A stretch of 64,000 nucleotides of DNA from contig JAUPFP010000012.1 in assembly GCA_036925085.1 (NCBI GenBank), forward strand, positions 2,097,109 through 2,161,108. The letters are read 5' to 3'. Numbering within the stretch: position 1 is the stretch's first letter; every line of letters begins with the position of its first letter. Below are positions 11,721 through 21,691 of this stretch, in pieces. The DNA comes from Brachycybe producta (taxonomy: Eukaryota; Arthropoda; Diplopoda; Playtdesmida; Andrognathidae). The translations under genes were made by a program, and so were the position numbers. The notes beneath the pieces were generated by a model that was not told where the DNA came from, searched no databases, and was given only the letters and a program-made list of their open reading frames with translations.

Positions 11721-13898
11721 TCATCGGTAGCTGGATGCGGCAGACAGCCATTGTCCCTGGTCGTCAGGTAGGTCCCGGTGGAAGATATTGAAGATGTCCC
11801 GGTCCCCGATAATCTTACGGGAGGACCGCTTGTTGTACAGTGTAGCCCAAGCGGCGTCCCATAAGACGGCGATTCGGTAGCGAGGATCCGGTTCCGGAAT
11901 GTAGTGACGACTGGTACGGAACGTCTGTCCAGCTGGCAGTCTAAAGACGGAGTTGACGAAAGCTCCCAAAAGGGCTTCCGTGGCTTCATCGATGGCATCT
12001 CCGGCGAAACTGGTGGTTTCAACAATCCGTCTTCTTGGGAAGACGATGGTGATGAGGACACTTGTTAGGCGGGAGAGTCCCACGACATATCGCTCCCGGG
12101 GAGGGAGGTCCAGACGGGGAAACCCTTCCTCCAAAGAGAAGTGTCCTACGTAAAGGGTGTTGGCAGAGCGCACTTCGCGCTGCCAAGTGACCCACCGATT
12201 GTTGAGCAACCTCTCGCCGGAGGTGGCTGCACGGAACGGATGGTCCAGCGGTAACCGCCCCAGAGTAGCCCCAACATGGGGTACAGTGGGCGGTGCGGCT
12301 GGTCGGGCTGGTGTTGGAGCCGCAGGTTCCAAAGAAACTGATGCGCCCGTGATAGGCCTGGCATGGCGCAAGGCGGACCGGGCCATATCGCGGGCCCGCT
12401 GACGTAGTCGCTTCGATGCTGACTTCCTGCTCAGCGCCTCCAGTGGCTTGGCACTTCCTGGTGCACGGCCCAGTGCTTCCATGGGGTCACCTCCCTGTCG
12501 CATGACGTCTTGCAGAAGGTTTGTGATGGCCTTCTGTTTTTTCAAGAACGCGGCACGCTCGGCGGAAGGTGGCGGCATCAAAGGTGTAGGCGTAGGTCGT
12601 CCAGAAGGGCGGCCCGGAGGTGGCGGAGGAGGAGAGCGATGCGGGACCCGAGTAGGAGGGCCCCGAGTTTCGTAGCGATGGTCGCGGTCCAGTTGGACTC
12701 GGTGATCCTGTAGGTCTTGCCTGACCCTTGGGTCGAAGTTATTACGCGGCGGAAGGCCGCGTCCAGAGGAACCACGTTGTTCCTGCTGACTTCTTCCGTC
12801 GGGTCGGCGTCGGGGCGAAAGATGGGAACCACGTGGCGAAGAGCGACGTGGTTGTGGCCGTTGAAGAGAGTCTCGAGAAGAGTGGTGGCCCCTGTAGGAC
12901 TGTTGAGGCTCCTTGGGGCGAGCCCCAGTGGGAACCTGAACACGAACAGGTTGGGGAACCACCACGATGGAAGGTAGCTTTGGAGTCGGAGTTGGTGTGG
13001 CGGCCTCGCTGCGTGGAGGCGTGGCACATCGGGAGGTTGGTGGTGACGATAATGGTGTATGAGGAGGAGGCGGCGGAGTGATTGACGGCACCGGTGAGCA
13101 GTGTTGGAAAGGCTCTGGTGGCGTTATGGGTGGAGAAGGAGATGTGGAGAGGCCAGTTGTCAGGGTTGCTGGCGAGTTTGAGGATGGAGGTGATGACGTG
13201 GCCGGTGACGTAACTCGGGCGGCTTCTTGGAGTCGGGCCTCGATTCGCAGGAGCTCCTCCTTCGGGAGTTGCGCCGTACACGGTAAGCCCAGCTCGACAA
13301 GGCGGACGCAAACCGCACGGAGGTACGCCAAATTGTCCTCCCCTTCCTTCTTATCTCTGGCTGCCCGACGAAGAGCAGCCTCCCTCTGCAGCTCCAAGTG
13401 GAGGTCTTCGAGGGGGGAGGGCACAGATCCACCTCCCCCACGCTTCCCTCTCGCTTCAGCTCCACCCGGAATGGGTTGACCAGGCGCGATGCTATCGCGG
13501 AACGCCTGGTTAACCCCCCATGCCATGAGGTTGATATCGATGCGGTCTTCCCGCTCCTCCCAGTAGTGTTTTGATGTCGTGTCGTCGAAGGGGACGATGC
13601 TGCTTGGAGCAGCAGGCTTCCCTTCGCGCCCGACATTAACAGGTCGCTTGAAGCTTGCTTTTAGGCGCTTCTCCCCACGCCGGTGAAAATTCTCCGGTTC
13701 GGAGGAGGTGCGGCGCCTATCTATTATGTTTGGCGACTCTCTTCTTGTTATTGGCGCACTGGCGGCGCCCGCCTTCTGTAGCTGGCAGGTAGATTGAGAG
13801 AGGGGTTCAGCGGTCCCCGCCGTTCCGCTCTCTGTCTCATCTTCACTAGAAGAGGCAGACATCATTCTGCCTCCTCTCCATGAGCCTCTACCTGGCAT
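11721..13898 (-). CDS. Uncharacterised third ORF of LTR-X elements, intact copy (725 aa)
   Basis: I do not recognise this protein. The start is set at the ATG at 13898 (MPGRGSWRGG) because that Met is conserved in the plus-strand relative, whereas upstream codons are not. Visible layout: acidic/Ser N-terminus; a basic stretch (RRGEKRLKASFKRP) near residue 80; a helical, Arg/Glu-rich region at about 160-235; Pro/Ser/Thr-rich 235-325; Arg/Gly/Pro-rich 340-450; helical basic block KSASKRLRQRARDMARSALR near 510; Pro/Ala linker; then a C-terminal globular domain (about 555-700) with ERLLNNRW, VGHFSLEEGF, RERYVVGLS and AVLWDAAWATLY. There is no zinc finger, protease, DDE, YxDD or transmembrane signature. 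A basic, disordered N-terminus plus compact C-terminus would suit nucleic-acid binding or a structural role (inference). It is open throughout although gag and pol are gone. Confidence 0.7.
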   Translation of the reverse strand: MPGRGSWRGGRMMSASSSEDETESGTAGTAEPLSQSTCQLQKAGAASAPITRRESPNIIDRRRTSSEPENFHRRGEKRLKASFKRPVNVGREGKPAAPSSIVPFDDTTSKHYWEEREDRIDINLMAWGVNQAFRDSIAPGQPIPGGAEARGKRGGGGSVPSPLEDLHLELQREAALRRAARDKKEGEDNLAYLRAVCVRLVELGLPCTAQLPKEELLRIEARLQEAARVTSPATSSPPSSNSPATLTTGLSTSPSPPITPPEPFQHCSPVPSITPPPPPHTPLSSPPTSRCATPPRSEAATPTPTPKLPSIVVVPQPVRVQVPTGARPKEPQQSYRGHHSSRDSLQRPQPRRSSPRGSHLSPRRRPDGRSQQEQRGSSGRGLPPRNNFDPRVRQDLQDHRVQLDRDHRYETRGPPTRVPHRSPPPPPPGRPSGRPTPTPLMPPPSAERAAFLKKQKAITNLLQDVMRQGGDPMEALGRAPGSAKPLEALSRKSASKRLRQRARDMARSALRHARPITGASVSLEPAAPTPARPAAPPTVPHVGATLGRLPLDHPFRAATSGERLLNNRWVTWQREVRSANTLYVGHFSLEEGFPRLDLPPRERYVVGLSRLTSVLITIVFPRRRIVETTSFAGDAIDEATEALLGAFVNSVFRLPAGQTFRTSRHYIPEPDPRYRIAVLWDAAWATLYNKRSSRKIIGDRDIFNIFHRDLPDDQGQWLSAASSYR

Positions 13899-15250
13899 AT
13901 TTCTTAAGAGTTTAAAAGTTCTTACTTTTTCAAAAGTCCCGCTGCTGGTGATTACTTCCAAATAATAACGGAAATCGGTCCCCGATCACTCTGTTATTAT
14001 TTCAAGAGGTCCAAAAAGTTCTGAAGTCTGATGCACTGCACGTGAGTTCAAAGGCTTGAAGGTGGCACTCAAGCTTTGGATTGACAACAAAAACTGAAGA
14101 AGTTCGAAATTAAAATTTGGAACTTGGCACAGAAGTAGATTGAAGATTTGATGATTGCAGAAGATCGAGCATAAAGAGATGAACAAAAACGAGTGCTTCT
14201 TTGAAGAGAGCAAATCGAGTGGTAATTGACCAAGTTTGGTCACTTTTCTTATTTAATTTTAAAAGTTAGAAGGGCCGGCCCCTTTTTAGAATAAGACACC
14301 TTACTCTAATTGGTTTCTTCACGACTTTATTTATTGGGGGTGGGGGTTGTCCCACCGACATTGGATGTGAGAGGTGTTGATCTAATTCTTATCAGAGTCG
14401 GTCCTGTTTATTATTTTTAGATAAACAAAAGGACTAAGGAATCTCGAGGGAGAAGGGCCGTTATTTTATTTCACACCGAGGTGTGAAGTTGCCCATTAAC
14501 TTTCTCCCCTTCTTTTCCTTAATGCCTTTTTTTGGAAAGAATAGGTCAGCAAGGTTACTAATGTACCTTGCTGTTTGTTATTATTTTTAGGGGGGGAGTG
14601 GGACAGGAGTTGGTGTCCCACAATTCGATCTTAATTGAGAGGGTGACAGGTTCTTCAATTTTATTTTTTAATTGAAGGTGTCCGCTCTCACAAAATCTTC
14701 AAAACTGATTTTCTTCTTTTTTTTTTATTTGTTTATGGCCAGCAGTTTTTGTTGTTTGTTTTTTTTCTTTGAAGTCCCAGTGCATTGGTCTGGCCCCCAG
14801 AACAATTGTCTCTTTGAAGTTTTCTATCCCTCTACTGTCAACAGCATGGTCAATGACGTCCGTCCATAATAAAGGGGAGCACGGTGTTTTTCCTTTTGCT
14901 GACCCTTTTATGGCTCTTGATTTTTTCTTCTGAACGTCCTTGACTGGCCTTCGGCGTTTTTCTCAGGTGCACCACGTGGTTGACAGTTGTTTGTGAAGGC
15001 CACGTGGTTCCGGTGTAGTTTATTGCATGTTTGAAATGGTTGCCAATATGTAAATATTGGCGGCCATTTTGAAAAGTTTAGAAGTGTTTCAAAAATTAAA
15101 GTTGTATGAATTTTGTAGAGTTTTGGGAGTTATTTGAGAGTGTTTAGAGGGGTTGTTGATGCTGTGGGGTTGTTTATTCGTTGGGGGGTTCCTTTTATCC
15201 CCTCCCCCACCTCTTGACAACTGTCCTCAGTTGTTTCTCAACACAACAAT
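13899..15250 (-). other. Spacer of the LTR-X element between protease remnant and third ORF
   Basis: About 1.35 kb, non-coding by eye, collinear with 55353-56680 of the plus-strand element. It is rich in homopolymer runs. A GTAAGAAC donor-like sequence lies just upstream of the third-ORF ATG. This region could be the leader of a separate or spliced transcript (inference). Confidence 0.5.
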
Positions 15251-15252
15251 TC

Positions 15253-15520
15253 TCAAATTCCTCCCGCTCTTCTATTGTTGATATTTGATGGTTGCTGGTG
15301 TTTATTTCCATAGTCATGAAATAAACACTGGTGAATTATTGTTCTATTTCTGTCGCGTTTGGTTTCTTGACAGCGTGGGTGGCCACTTGATCGGCTCGCC
15401 CGAGGTCCATTTGTGTGCAGGAGCTCGGTCGAGCACTTTGATTGGTATGTCCAAAAATTGATGATTGAAAAGTTCCTCCGGGGCACGTTTTTATGGTGGC
15501 CAGGAGAAAGACACAAAAAG
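15253..15520 (-). pseudogene. Residual protease C-terminus fused to leader across a deletion
   Basis: The minus-strand reading GHPRCQETKRDRN...IIHQCLFHDYGN matches the extreme C-terminus of the protease frame at 54489-55352 (GHPRCQETERDEKN...IIHLCLFHDYGN). Immediately upstream on the minus strand the sequence switches to the leader block matched at about 51965-52010 of the plus-strand element. The whole gag and catalytic protease region, roughly 3.2 kb, is therefore missing here as one internal deletion. Confidence 0.7.
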
Positions 15521-16379
15521 AGAGAAAATTCAAAGAAAAAGAGAAGTTTTCTCTAACAAGAGGAACTCCGCCAGGGGGCGCGTGAGTGCAACCCTCTGGA
15601 AGAGAAGAGAAGAGAAGAGGACACAAAAAGATGAGAGAAGGTACAACAATGAGTCACATGGAGCGAAAAACCGCTCCGTTGGCGCTTTTTTGAAGAGTGT
15701 CCGGTCGATCCAAGATGGCGGCCGGGCTTCAGTGCTGTCCAATGGAGAAAGTTCATGTGATGATACATTGAGGTGATGATGATGAAGAAACTGAAGAACA
15801 TGACTTGGGACATAGAGGGTCCCAAGGGAAACACAAGTGTAAAAACAAAGAACAAAGAAAAGGGGGGACAAGAAAGTCCCACGTGGCTAGGCAAAGTGTG
15901 TTTTAAGCTTGTAAGCCCCCTAACAATGAGATAGAGTTAGGGAGAATCTTGCTTGAAAATTAAAGATGAAGAGTGAAGATAATAGGACATTTTAAAAGAC
16001 ACACACGTCCTTTAAAAGCCTATTAATAGGTGAATAGATTAGTAGATGAGATTTGTTTGCTCATCTCATAGTGAGACTGCAAACTCCTCTCGGAGAGTAA
16101 GAAGAATTTGTTTAAAGTGTTGCCCACGTGGTGTGGGTTTCACTTTGAAAATTAAAGAAGAGTGAAGGTGACAGTGGGTGATGGTAATGAAACATAAAAC
16201 ACAAAAAACATGGACGGAAACACATGTGTCAAAGAACTACTACCAAGGTGTTGCCCACGTGCTCAATGGATGTCGATGCAGCAGTTCCTTTAACATGTGC
16301 CTCTAAGACAGGACACAGAATTGCGCGGTCGACACGTGGTGTGTGTAGCCACGAGTCTCTCTCAACACACGATTCCACA

Positions 16380-16690
16380 AAAAACGGAGCCACGCGGTTG
16401 GCTTTGACGTGATCGAGGGCCTCCATACGTGATTCCAACACAAAGGACGCCGCACGGTTGGCTTTGACGTGATCGAGGGCCTCCATACGCGGTTTTACAA
16501 AGGCGCCACGTGGTCGACTTTGACGCTATCGAGGGTCTCCACACGTGGTTCCAACACAAAGGACGCCGCGCGGTTGACTTTGACGTGATCGAGGGTCTCC
16601 ATACGCGGTTTTACAGACAGGCGCCACGCGGTTGACTTTGACGCTATCGAGGGTCTCCATACGTGGCTCCAACATAGAAAGGACGGACGA
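16380..16690 (-). repeat. Leader minisatellite of LTR-X, about five units of 58-62 bp
   Basis: Units contain 'tttgacgtgatcgagggcct' and 'ccatacg(t/c)g(g/a)tt', with tails that alternate between 'ccaacacaaaggacgccgc' and 'ttacaaaggcgccac'. The equivalent place in the plus-strand element (50925-51115) has about three units. The array sits roughly 100 bases from the 5' LTR, in the leader region where packaging or dimerisation signals are found in related elements. Confidence 0.75.
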
Positions 16691-16788
16691 AGCCTCGTGA
16701 GGCACAATCACGAGACTTAGGACAAAGGACGGCTTCTGTTTACAGGTCGGAGAAGGCAGATGGAGCTATACCCCGCACCTCCACCAAA

Positions 16789-17476
16789 TGTGAGCTTTTG
16801 ACATCAACCAATATTTTATTACCAACCTTTAGATGACATTTTCTACTTTTCGTTTCTTCTCTGAGCAGTATGACACCTGCACAGAGAAGATCCGAGCTGT
16901 AGAGAGAGCTGGATGGAGATAGATTGTAGTCACTCTTCTGCATGGGGGTGTAATCGATGCAGGAGAGTGGCGGCCATCTCTCTCTCTTCCGGTTGATGCT
17001 GATATACATCTTCTCCATCGGTATTCCGACTAGAGAAGATATTGTAGCTGCTGAGAATCGTATAGCTCCTGCCCTATGAAACCTCCGGCCTCTGAAGAGA
17101 AGTTATTAACATAAAGACATAGAGACAACGCTACTTCTTGTTACAACACTTTTATTCATTCCTTGTAAGAAGTACAGATACAAGGGTGAATATTAATATA
17201 CTAACTGGAAATCCTCAGGCCCATGATTTGGAATGTATCTCAAAAACAGGCAAAGGAAAGAACTTCTGAACAAAGAGGAACATGGTCCTTTTATACCTTG
17301 GACCTGTGTACACCTGCGAGGTGCAACCAGGTCCAAGTGACCATGGTCCTTTATGTATCAATCCGCCGCTTGTGCATGAGTCAGAAAGGTGAGTCACAGA
17401 GGAGGGAGGGACGGTTGAGAGTTGTTTACCCCCCAGGCTATGGTTTTGGCGGGATCACGATTTACAGGGTGTTACA
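16789..17476 (-). repeat. 5' LTR of the minus-strand LTR-X element
   Basis: 688 bp, matching the 3' copy at 10632-11319; I saw differences only near 17041 (a/g) and 17398 (c/g). On the minus strand it ends ...AGCTCACA and is followed by TTTGGTGGAGGTGCTGGG. The TGG there fits a primer-binding site for a tRNA 3' CCA; I cannot assign which tRNA. The flanks are (TA)n on both sides, so a target duplication cannot be read. Confidence 0.9.
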
Positions 17477-17481
17477 TAATA

Positions 17482-17532
<51 letters not shown>

Positions 17533-17575
17533 TTATATATATTTATATATATTTATATATATTTATATATATATA

Positions 17576-17611
<36 letters not shown>

Positions 17612-17628
17612 AATATATATATAAATAT
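17477..17628. repeat. (TA)n with TTTATA interruptions
   Basis: Continuation of the (TA)n tract split by the LTR-X insertion. Regular 'atttatatat' interruptions every 12 bases occur between 17520 and 17590. Ile-Tyr open frames are artefacts. Confidence 0.8.
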
Positions 17629-17954
<326 letters not shown>

Positions 17955-17966
<12 letters not shown>

Positions 17967-18445
17967 TTATATAAATGTAAATTTAAATGAATAAATGAAC
18001 CGCTTATTTTCTCAAGGTCAACTATATGTTGCATGATATTAAATTGGAGAGGGGAAAAGGTTGGAAAGTGTAGAAGGGGAGAAAGAGAGAGACGTGGAGG
18101 GAAAAAGAGGGAAGGGGAAACTGAAATTGAAATGAAAGGAGTAAAATAGGAACAAACGACGCGCATGCGCACACCAGAGAAAATGAAAAATATTTTCTCT
18201 TTCAAATATAAAAAGGGGAGGGGATAATAGTAACAAAATTAAACTACAGTTTATCACAGGCAATTGTGCCCAGCATTAGAATTTCTTTTGCTCAGTCTTT
18301 TTATGAACGTTATCAATTTCTAATTGGTTTGTTACTTGGTCTGACGTCATAAAAGGGCGGAGGAAAAGAAATTCTAATGCTGGGCACAAATTGCATGTGA
18401 ATTTTGCTCCCGTCATTTATGACGGGTTACCCCACTAGTTTCTTA
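17955..18445 (+). repeat. Interspersed repeat R, copy 3
   Basis: Collinear with 7190-7680. Nested within it (18255-18400) is a palindromic unit: 'caggcaattgtgcccagcatt' pairs with 'aatgctgggcacaaattgc' around a centre reading 'ctaattggtttgttacttgg'. The unit carries TGACGTCATAAAAGGGCGG. The equivalent region of copy 1 lacks the intact left half, so this small MITE may be an independent mobile unit. Confidence 0.65.
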
Positions 18446-18452
18446 TATCTTG

Positions 18453-19144
18453 TGTGAGCTTTTGACGTCGACTATTTTTCTGACCAACGTGTAGTTGTGT
18501 TCTGTAACTCGTCACTTCTCTGCATCGCGCAGTGCCTGCACGGAGAAGATTCGAGCTACAGAAAGAGTTGGTTGGCGATGGATTGTGATCATCCTCCTGC
18601 ATGGGGGTGAAATCTGTGCAGAAGGATGGTGGCCATCCTGCTCTCCGTTGATGCTGATAAACAGCTCCTCCTGATGATATTTACCATCAGTAGAAGATGT
18701 TGTAGATGTATGTCTGTATCAGGATCGGTATGCGCTCTTTTACCTTGTGGTGTCTCCGGCCCCTGTAGAGAAGTTATTAGTTTCCAAACATAGAGACAAC
18801 ACAGTTTCTTGTTGTAACACTTTTATTCATCTTTGCAAAGAAACAAAGATTACAAAGATGAATGGTGTTTATCAAAGGTGCGTCCTCATGTCCATGATGT
18901 GGTACGGAATAATCAATGTAATACAAATTTAGAGCAAAGACAAGGACGACGAACAAAGAGGAACATGGTCCTTTTATACCTTGGACCTGTGTACACCTAC
19001 GAGGTGTAACCAGGTCCAAGTGACCAGGGTCCTAAGTGTATCACTCCACGCTTGGGTATGAGTCAGAGGGGGAAGGGGACGAGCAAGAGTTGTTCACCCC
19101 ACAGGCCATAGTTTTGGCGGGATCACAAGTTGCCGGGTGTTACA
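18453..19144 (-). mobile_element. Solo LTR-X with 4-bp target duplication
   Basis: Runs from TGTGAGCTTTTGACGTC to GGGTGTTACA. It is flanked by CTTG on both sides (18449-18452 and 19145-19148). A fifth base does not match, which fixes the duplication length for this family at 4 bp. It is diverged from the young pair at 10632/16789, so older. Confidence 0.85.
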
Positions 19145-19215
19145 CTTGGGAACCATGTTTGTATTGTTTAACTTAAAATAAATGTGCAACGTCATAAAAA
19201 TGCTTCTCTACAGTT

Positions 19216-20952
19216 GGTGCAACAAAAGAATGAACAGCTAGTTTTGGGAGTGGGTGGCAGACCCAAAATGAACTGTCCAAAAAGGTGTTTAGGGTAGTAT
19301 GTTACCCATGAGAGGGGGGTAAAGGAAAAAAAATCTATTAATTGCTCAGTGGTTGTAAAAAGGGGGACAACTGGTCCTAAAATGAACATTGATGAAGGCC
19401 CTTGGAGTTTGTGTCAAATTAAATCTAAAAAAAAACACTGAAAATAAAAGAAAAGCAAAATCTATTGTTGAAACTTTTTAATCAAAATTCTGTTTTAAAT
19501 AAACTTGTTTTGAGATTTTTCATAAGCAAATTTTTAGATGTTTTTGTGGTCTTTTGTTTTGTGTTTTTGGGTGTTTTTTTTGTGTTTATGATGGTTTTTC
19601 ACAATTTTGTTATTTTTTGTTGATTAAGAAAAAATTTAGTGATTTTTTGTGGTTTTTAATTTTACATTTCAACTCTGTAGGGTGAGATCGATGTTAATTT
19701 TTCACTTTTATGCACTTATTACAAAGGAGAAAAACTTTTTACCACCAAAAACCCTTGTGATCAGTGAGCACAGGTTTATTTTATTTTATGGACGAAAGAA
19801 AAAAATATTTTGCTAAATTTTTAATTTAAAAAGTACAACTATGAAACAATGTTTCAGAAACTAGAAGAGTAATTGGATCTCTTAATATGGTTTATGAACA
19901 GCTGATTTTCCAAGGAGAGAAACTTGACTGTTTTTTAAAAACTAGAAAAGTAACTGGATCTCTTAAGATGGTTTATGAACAGCTGATTTTCCGAGAAAAA
20001 CTTGAATGTATTTTTAAAAACTAGAATAACTCGATCTCTTAAGACCGTTTGTGAACAGCAGATTTTCAGAGAGAAACTTGAGTGTTTTAGAAACTAGAAG
20101 AGTAACTGGATCTCTTAAGACGGTTTATGAACAGCTGATTTTCAGAGGAGAATGTATTTGTATGTGAGAATGTATTTTAAAAACTAGAAGAGTAACTGGA
20201 TCTCTTAAGATGGTTTATGAAGAGCTGATTTTCAGAGGAGAAAAACTTGAATGTATTTTAAAAACTAGAAGAGTAACTGGATCTCTTAAGATGGTTTATG
20301 ATTCTGGTAAATTGTTTCACATTTGTACTTTTTAAATTAAAAATTTAGCAAAATATTTTTTTCTTTTGTCCATAAAATAAAATAAACCTGTGCTCACTGA
20401 TCACAAGGGTCTTCTTTTGGTGGTAAAAAGTTTTTCTCCTTTTTAATAAGTGCATAAAAGTGAAAAATTAACATCGATCTCACACCCCACAGAGTTGAAA
20501 TGTAAAATTAATAACCACAAAAAATCACTAAATTTTTTCTGAATCAACAAAAAAATAAAATCGTGAAAAACCATCAAAAACACCAAAAAAAAAACTCCCA
20601 AAAACACAAAACAAAAAACTATAAAAACATCTAAAAATTTGCTTATGAAAAATCTCAAAACAAGTTTATTTAAAACAGAATTTTGATTAAAAAGTTTCAC
20701 CAATAGATTTTGGTTTTCATTTATTTTCAGTTTTTTTTCCACATTTAATTTGACACAACTAAACTCCAAGGGCCGTCATCAATGTTCATTTTAGGACCAG
20801 TTTGTCCCCCTTTTTACAACCACTGAGCAATTAACAGAATTTTTTCCTTTACCCCCAATGGGTAACATACTACCCTAAACACCTTTTTGGATAGTTCATT
20901 TTGGGTCTGCCACCCACTCCCAAAAACTAGCTGTTCATTCTTTCGTTGCGCC
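19216..20952. mobile_element. Foldback transposon with long inverted repeats and internal tandem array
   Basis: The left arm (about 19216-19840) starts 'ggtgcaacaaaagaatgaacag'-like. The right arm (about 20320-20952) ends with the inverse ('gttcattctttcgttgcgcc'). Arms of roughly 620 bp pair over most of their length with scattered changes, including the block 'acctgtgctcactgatcaca'. The centre (19857-20310) is a tandem array. There is no coding frame; the short open frames in the arms are inverted copies of each other. This is the architecture of Foldback elements, mobilised in trans. Confidence 0.8.
19857..20310. repeat. Six-unit tandem array inside the foldback element
   Basis: Units of about 72-90 bp share 'ctagaagagtaactggatct' and 'ggtttatgaacagctgattt'. 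Unit starts lie near 19861, 19941, 20021, 20093, 20183 and 20267. Unit lengths differ by small indels around 'gagaaaaacttgaatgt'. Confidence 0.8.
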
Positions 20953-21360
20953 GAGTATGTGTTTGATGTTTCACAACCTCTAAATATTATTCAAATAAGC
21001 TGATTTTTTTGGAAAACCATTTTTTTCATCAGGTAGCAAAGAGCCACAGTTTGGCCATGTGTGCTATAGACTATTGTAAGACCAATAGTCAAAGTAGTTT
21101 TAACTACAAATTGACAAACACAAAAAATTTTGAACATTTTTTGTACAGTTTGATCTTCCATTGGTGAAATTGGATCAGACTAAGCTGAAATTTATCTAGA
21201 TTTTGACTGATAGTTACAGTTGGTTGAAAATAAGATCAAAGAAACAATTGAAGGACTTCTTTTAAAATTTCTTCTTTTTAAATTTCTTTTTTTTAATTTC
21301 TTTTTGCTTCACATGTGAGAATATAGCCCTACAATATACTGTATGAGGAAACAATTCCTA
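20953..21360. other. Unassigned AT-rich DNA
   Basis: No gene, element end or repeat recognised between the foldback element and the microsatellite. Confidence 0.4.
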
Positions 21361-21442
21361 TACGTAAAGACAAGATTTTATATACATATAAAGAAAAGAT
21401 TCTATATACATGTAAAAGATTCTGTATATCTATAACGAAAAG

Positions 21443-21536
<94 letters not shown>

Positions 21537-21548
21537 AAGAAAAGATTC

Positions 21549-21586
<38 letters not shown>

Positions 21587-21596
21587 TAAAGAAAAG

Positions 21597-21635
<39 letters not shown>

Positions 21636-21690
21636 AAAAGATTCTATATATGTAATGATACATATATACATACATACATATATATATACA
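21361..21690. repeat. Compound microsatellite: (TA)n with AAAGAAAAGATTCTATATA units
   Basis: The unit 'aaagaaaagattctatata' recurs at about 21381, 21438, 21536, 21588 and 21632, separated by variable (TA)n or (TACA) runs. Open frames here encode Ile-Tyr repeats and are not genes. Confidence 0.75.
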
Positions 21691-21691
21691 T

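Larger units (their letters stand above)
10632..17476 (-). mobile_element. Young non-autonomous LTR-X retrotransposon, gag and protease deleted
   Basis: Two 688-bp LTRs (10632-11319 and 16789-17476) in the same orientation flank a 5.5-kb interior read on the minus strand. I could find only about two differences between the LTRs, so insertion is recent. The interior contains, 5' to 3' on the minus strand: a primer-site-like TGGTGGAGGTGC after the 5' LTR, a minisatellite leader (16380-16690), non-coding leader, a junction near 15.25-15.5 kb where gag and most of protease have been removed relative to the plus-strand relative at 50118-59944, a long spacer, one intact large ORF (13898-11721), and a purine-rich tract next to the 3' LTR. 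RT, RNase H and integrase are absent. Movement would need trans-acting gag-pol. Confidence 0.85.

Noticed and set aside
11953-13479. Several plus-strand open frames of 60-130 codons
   Set aside because: They are antisense or frame shadows of the G+C-rich third ORF on the minus strand, which has clear compositional structure and homologues.
11721-13898. Env glycoprotein as identity of the third ORF
   Set aside because: There is no signal peptide, no transmembrane segment, no furin-type site followed by a fusion peptide, and too much Arg/Pro for an ectodomain.
15465-15894. Overlapping frames of about 100 codons on both strands
   Set aside because: Leader sequence of LTR-X; equivalent frames are not preserved in the 51.6-52.0 kb counterpart and show no domain.
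16224-16711. Repetitive Arg/Cys/Val-rich open frames
   Set aside because: They translate the leader minisatellite in several phases; unit lengths are not multiples of three.
19192-20769. Minus-strand frames at 19192-19389 and 20443-20769
   Set aside because: They lie in inverted arms of the foldback element and are low-complexity Phe/Leu/Val reading of T-rich DNA.
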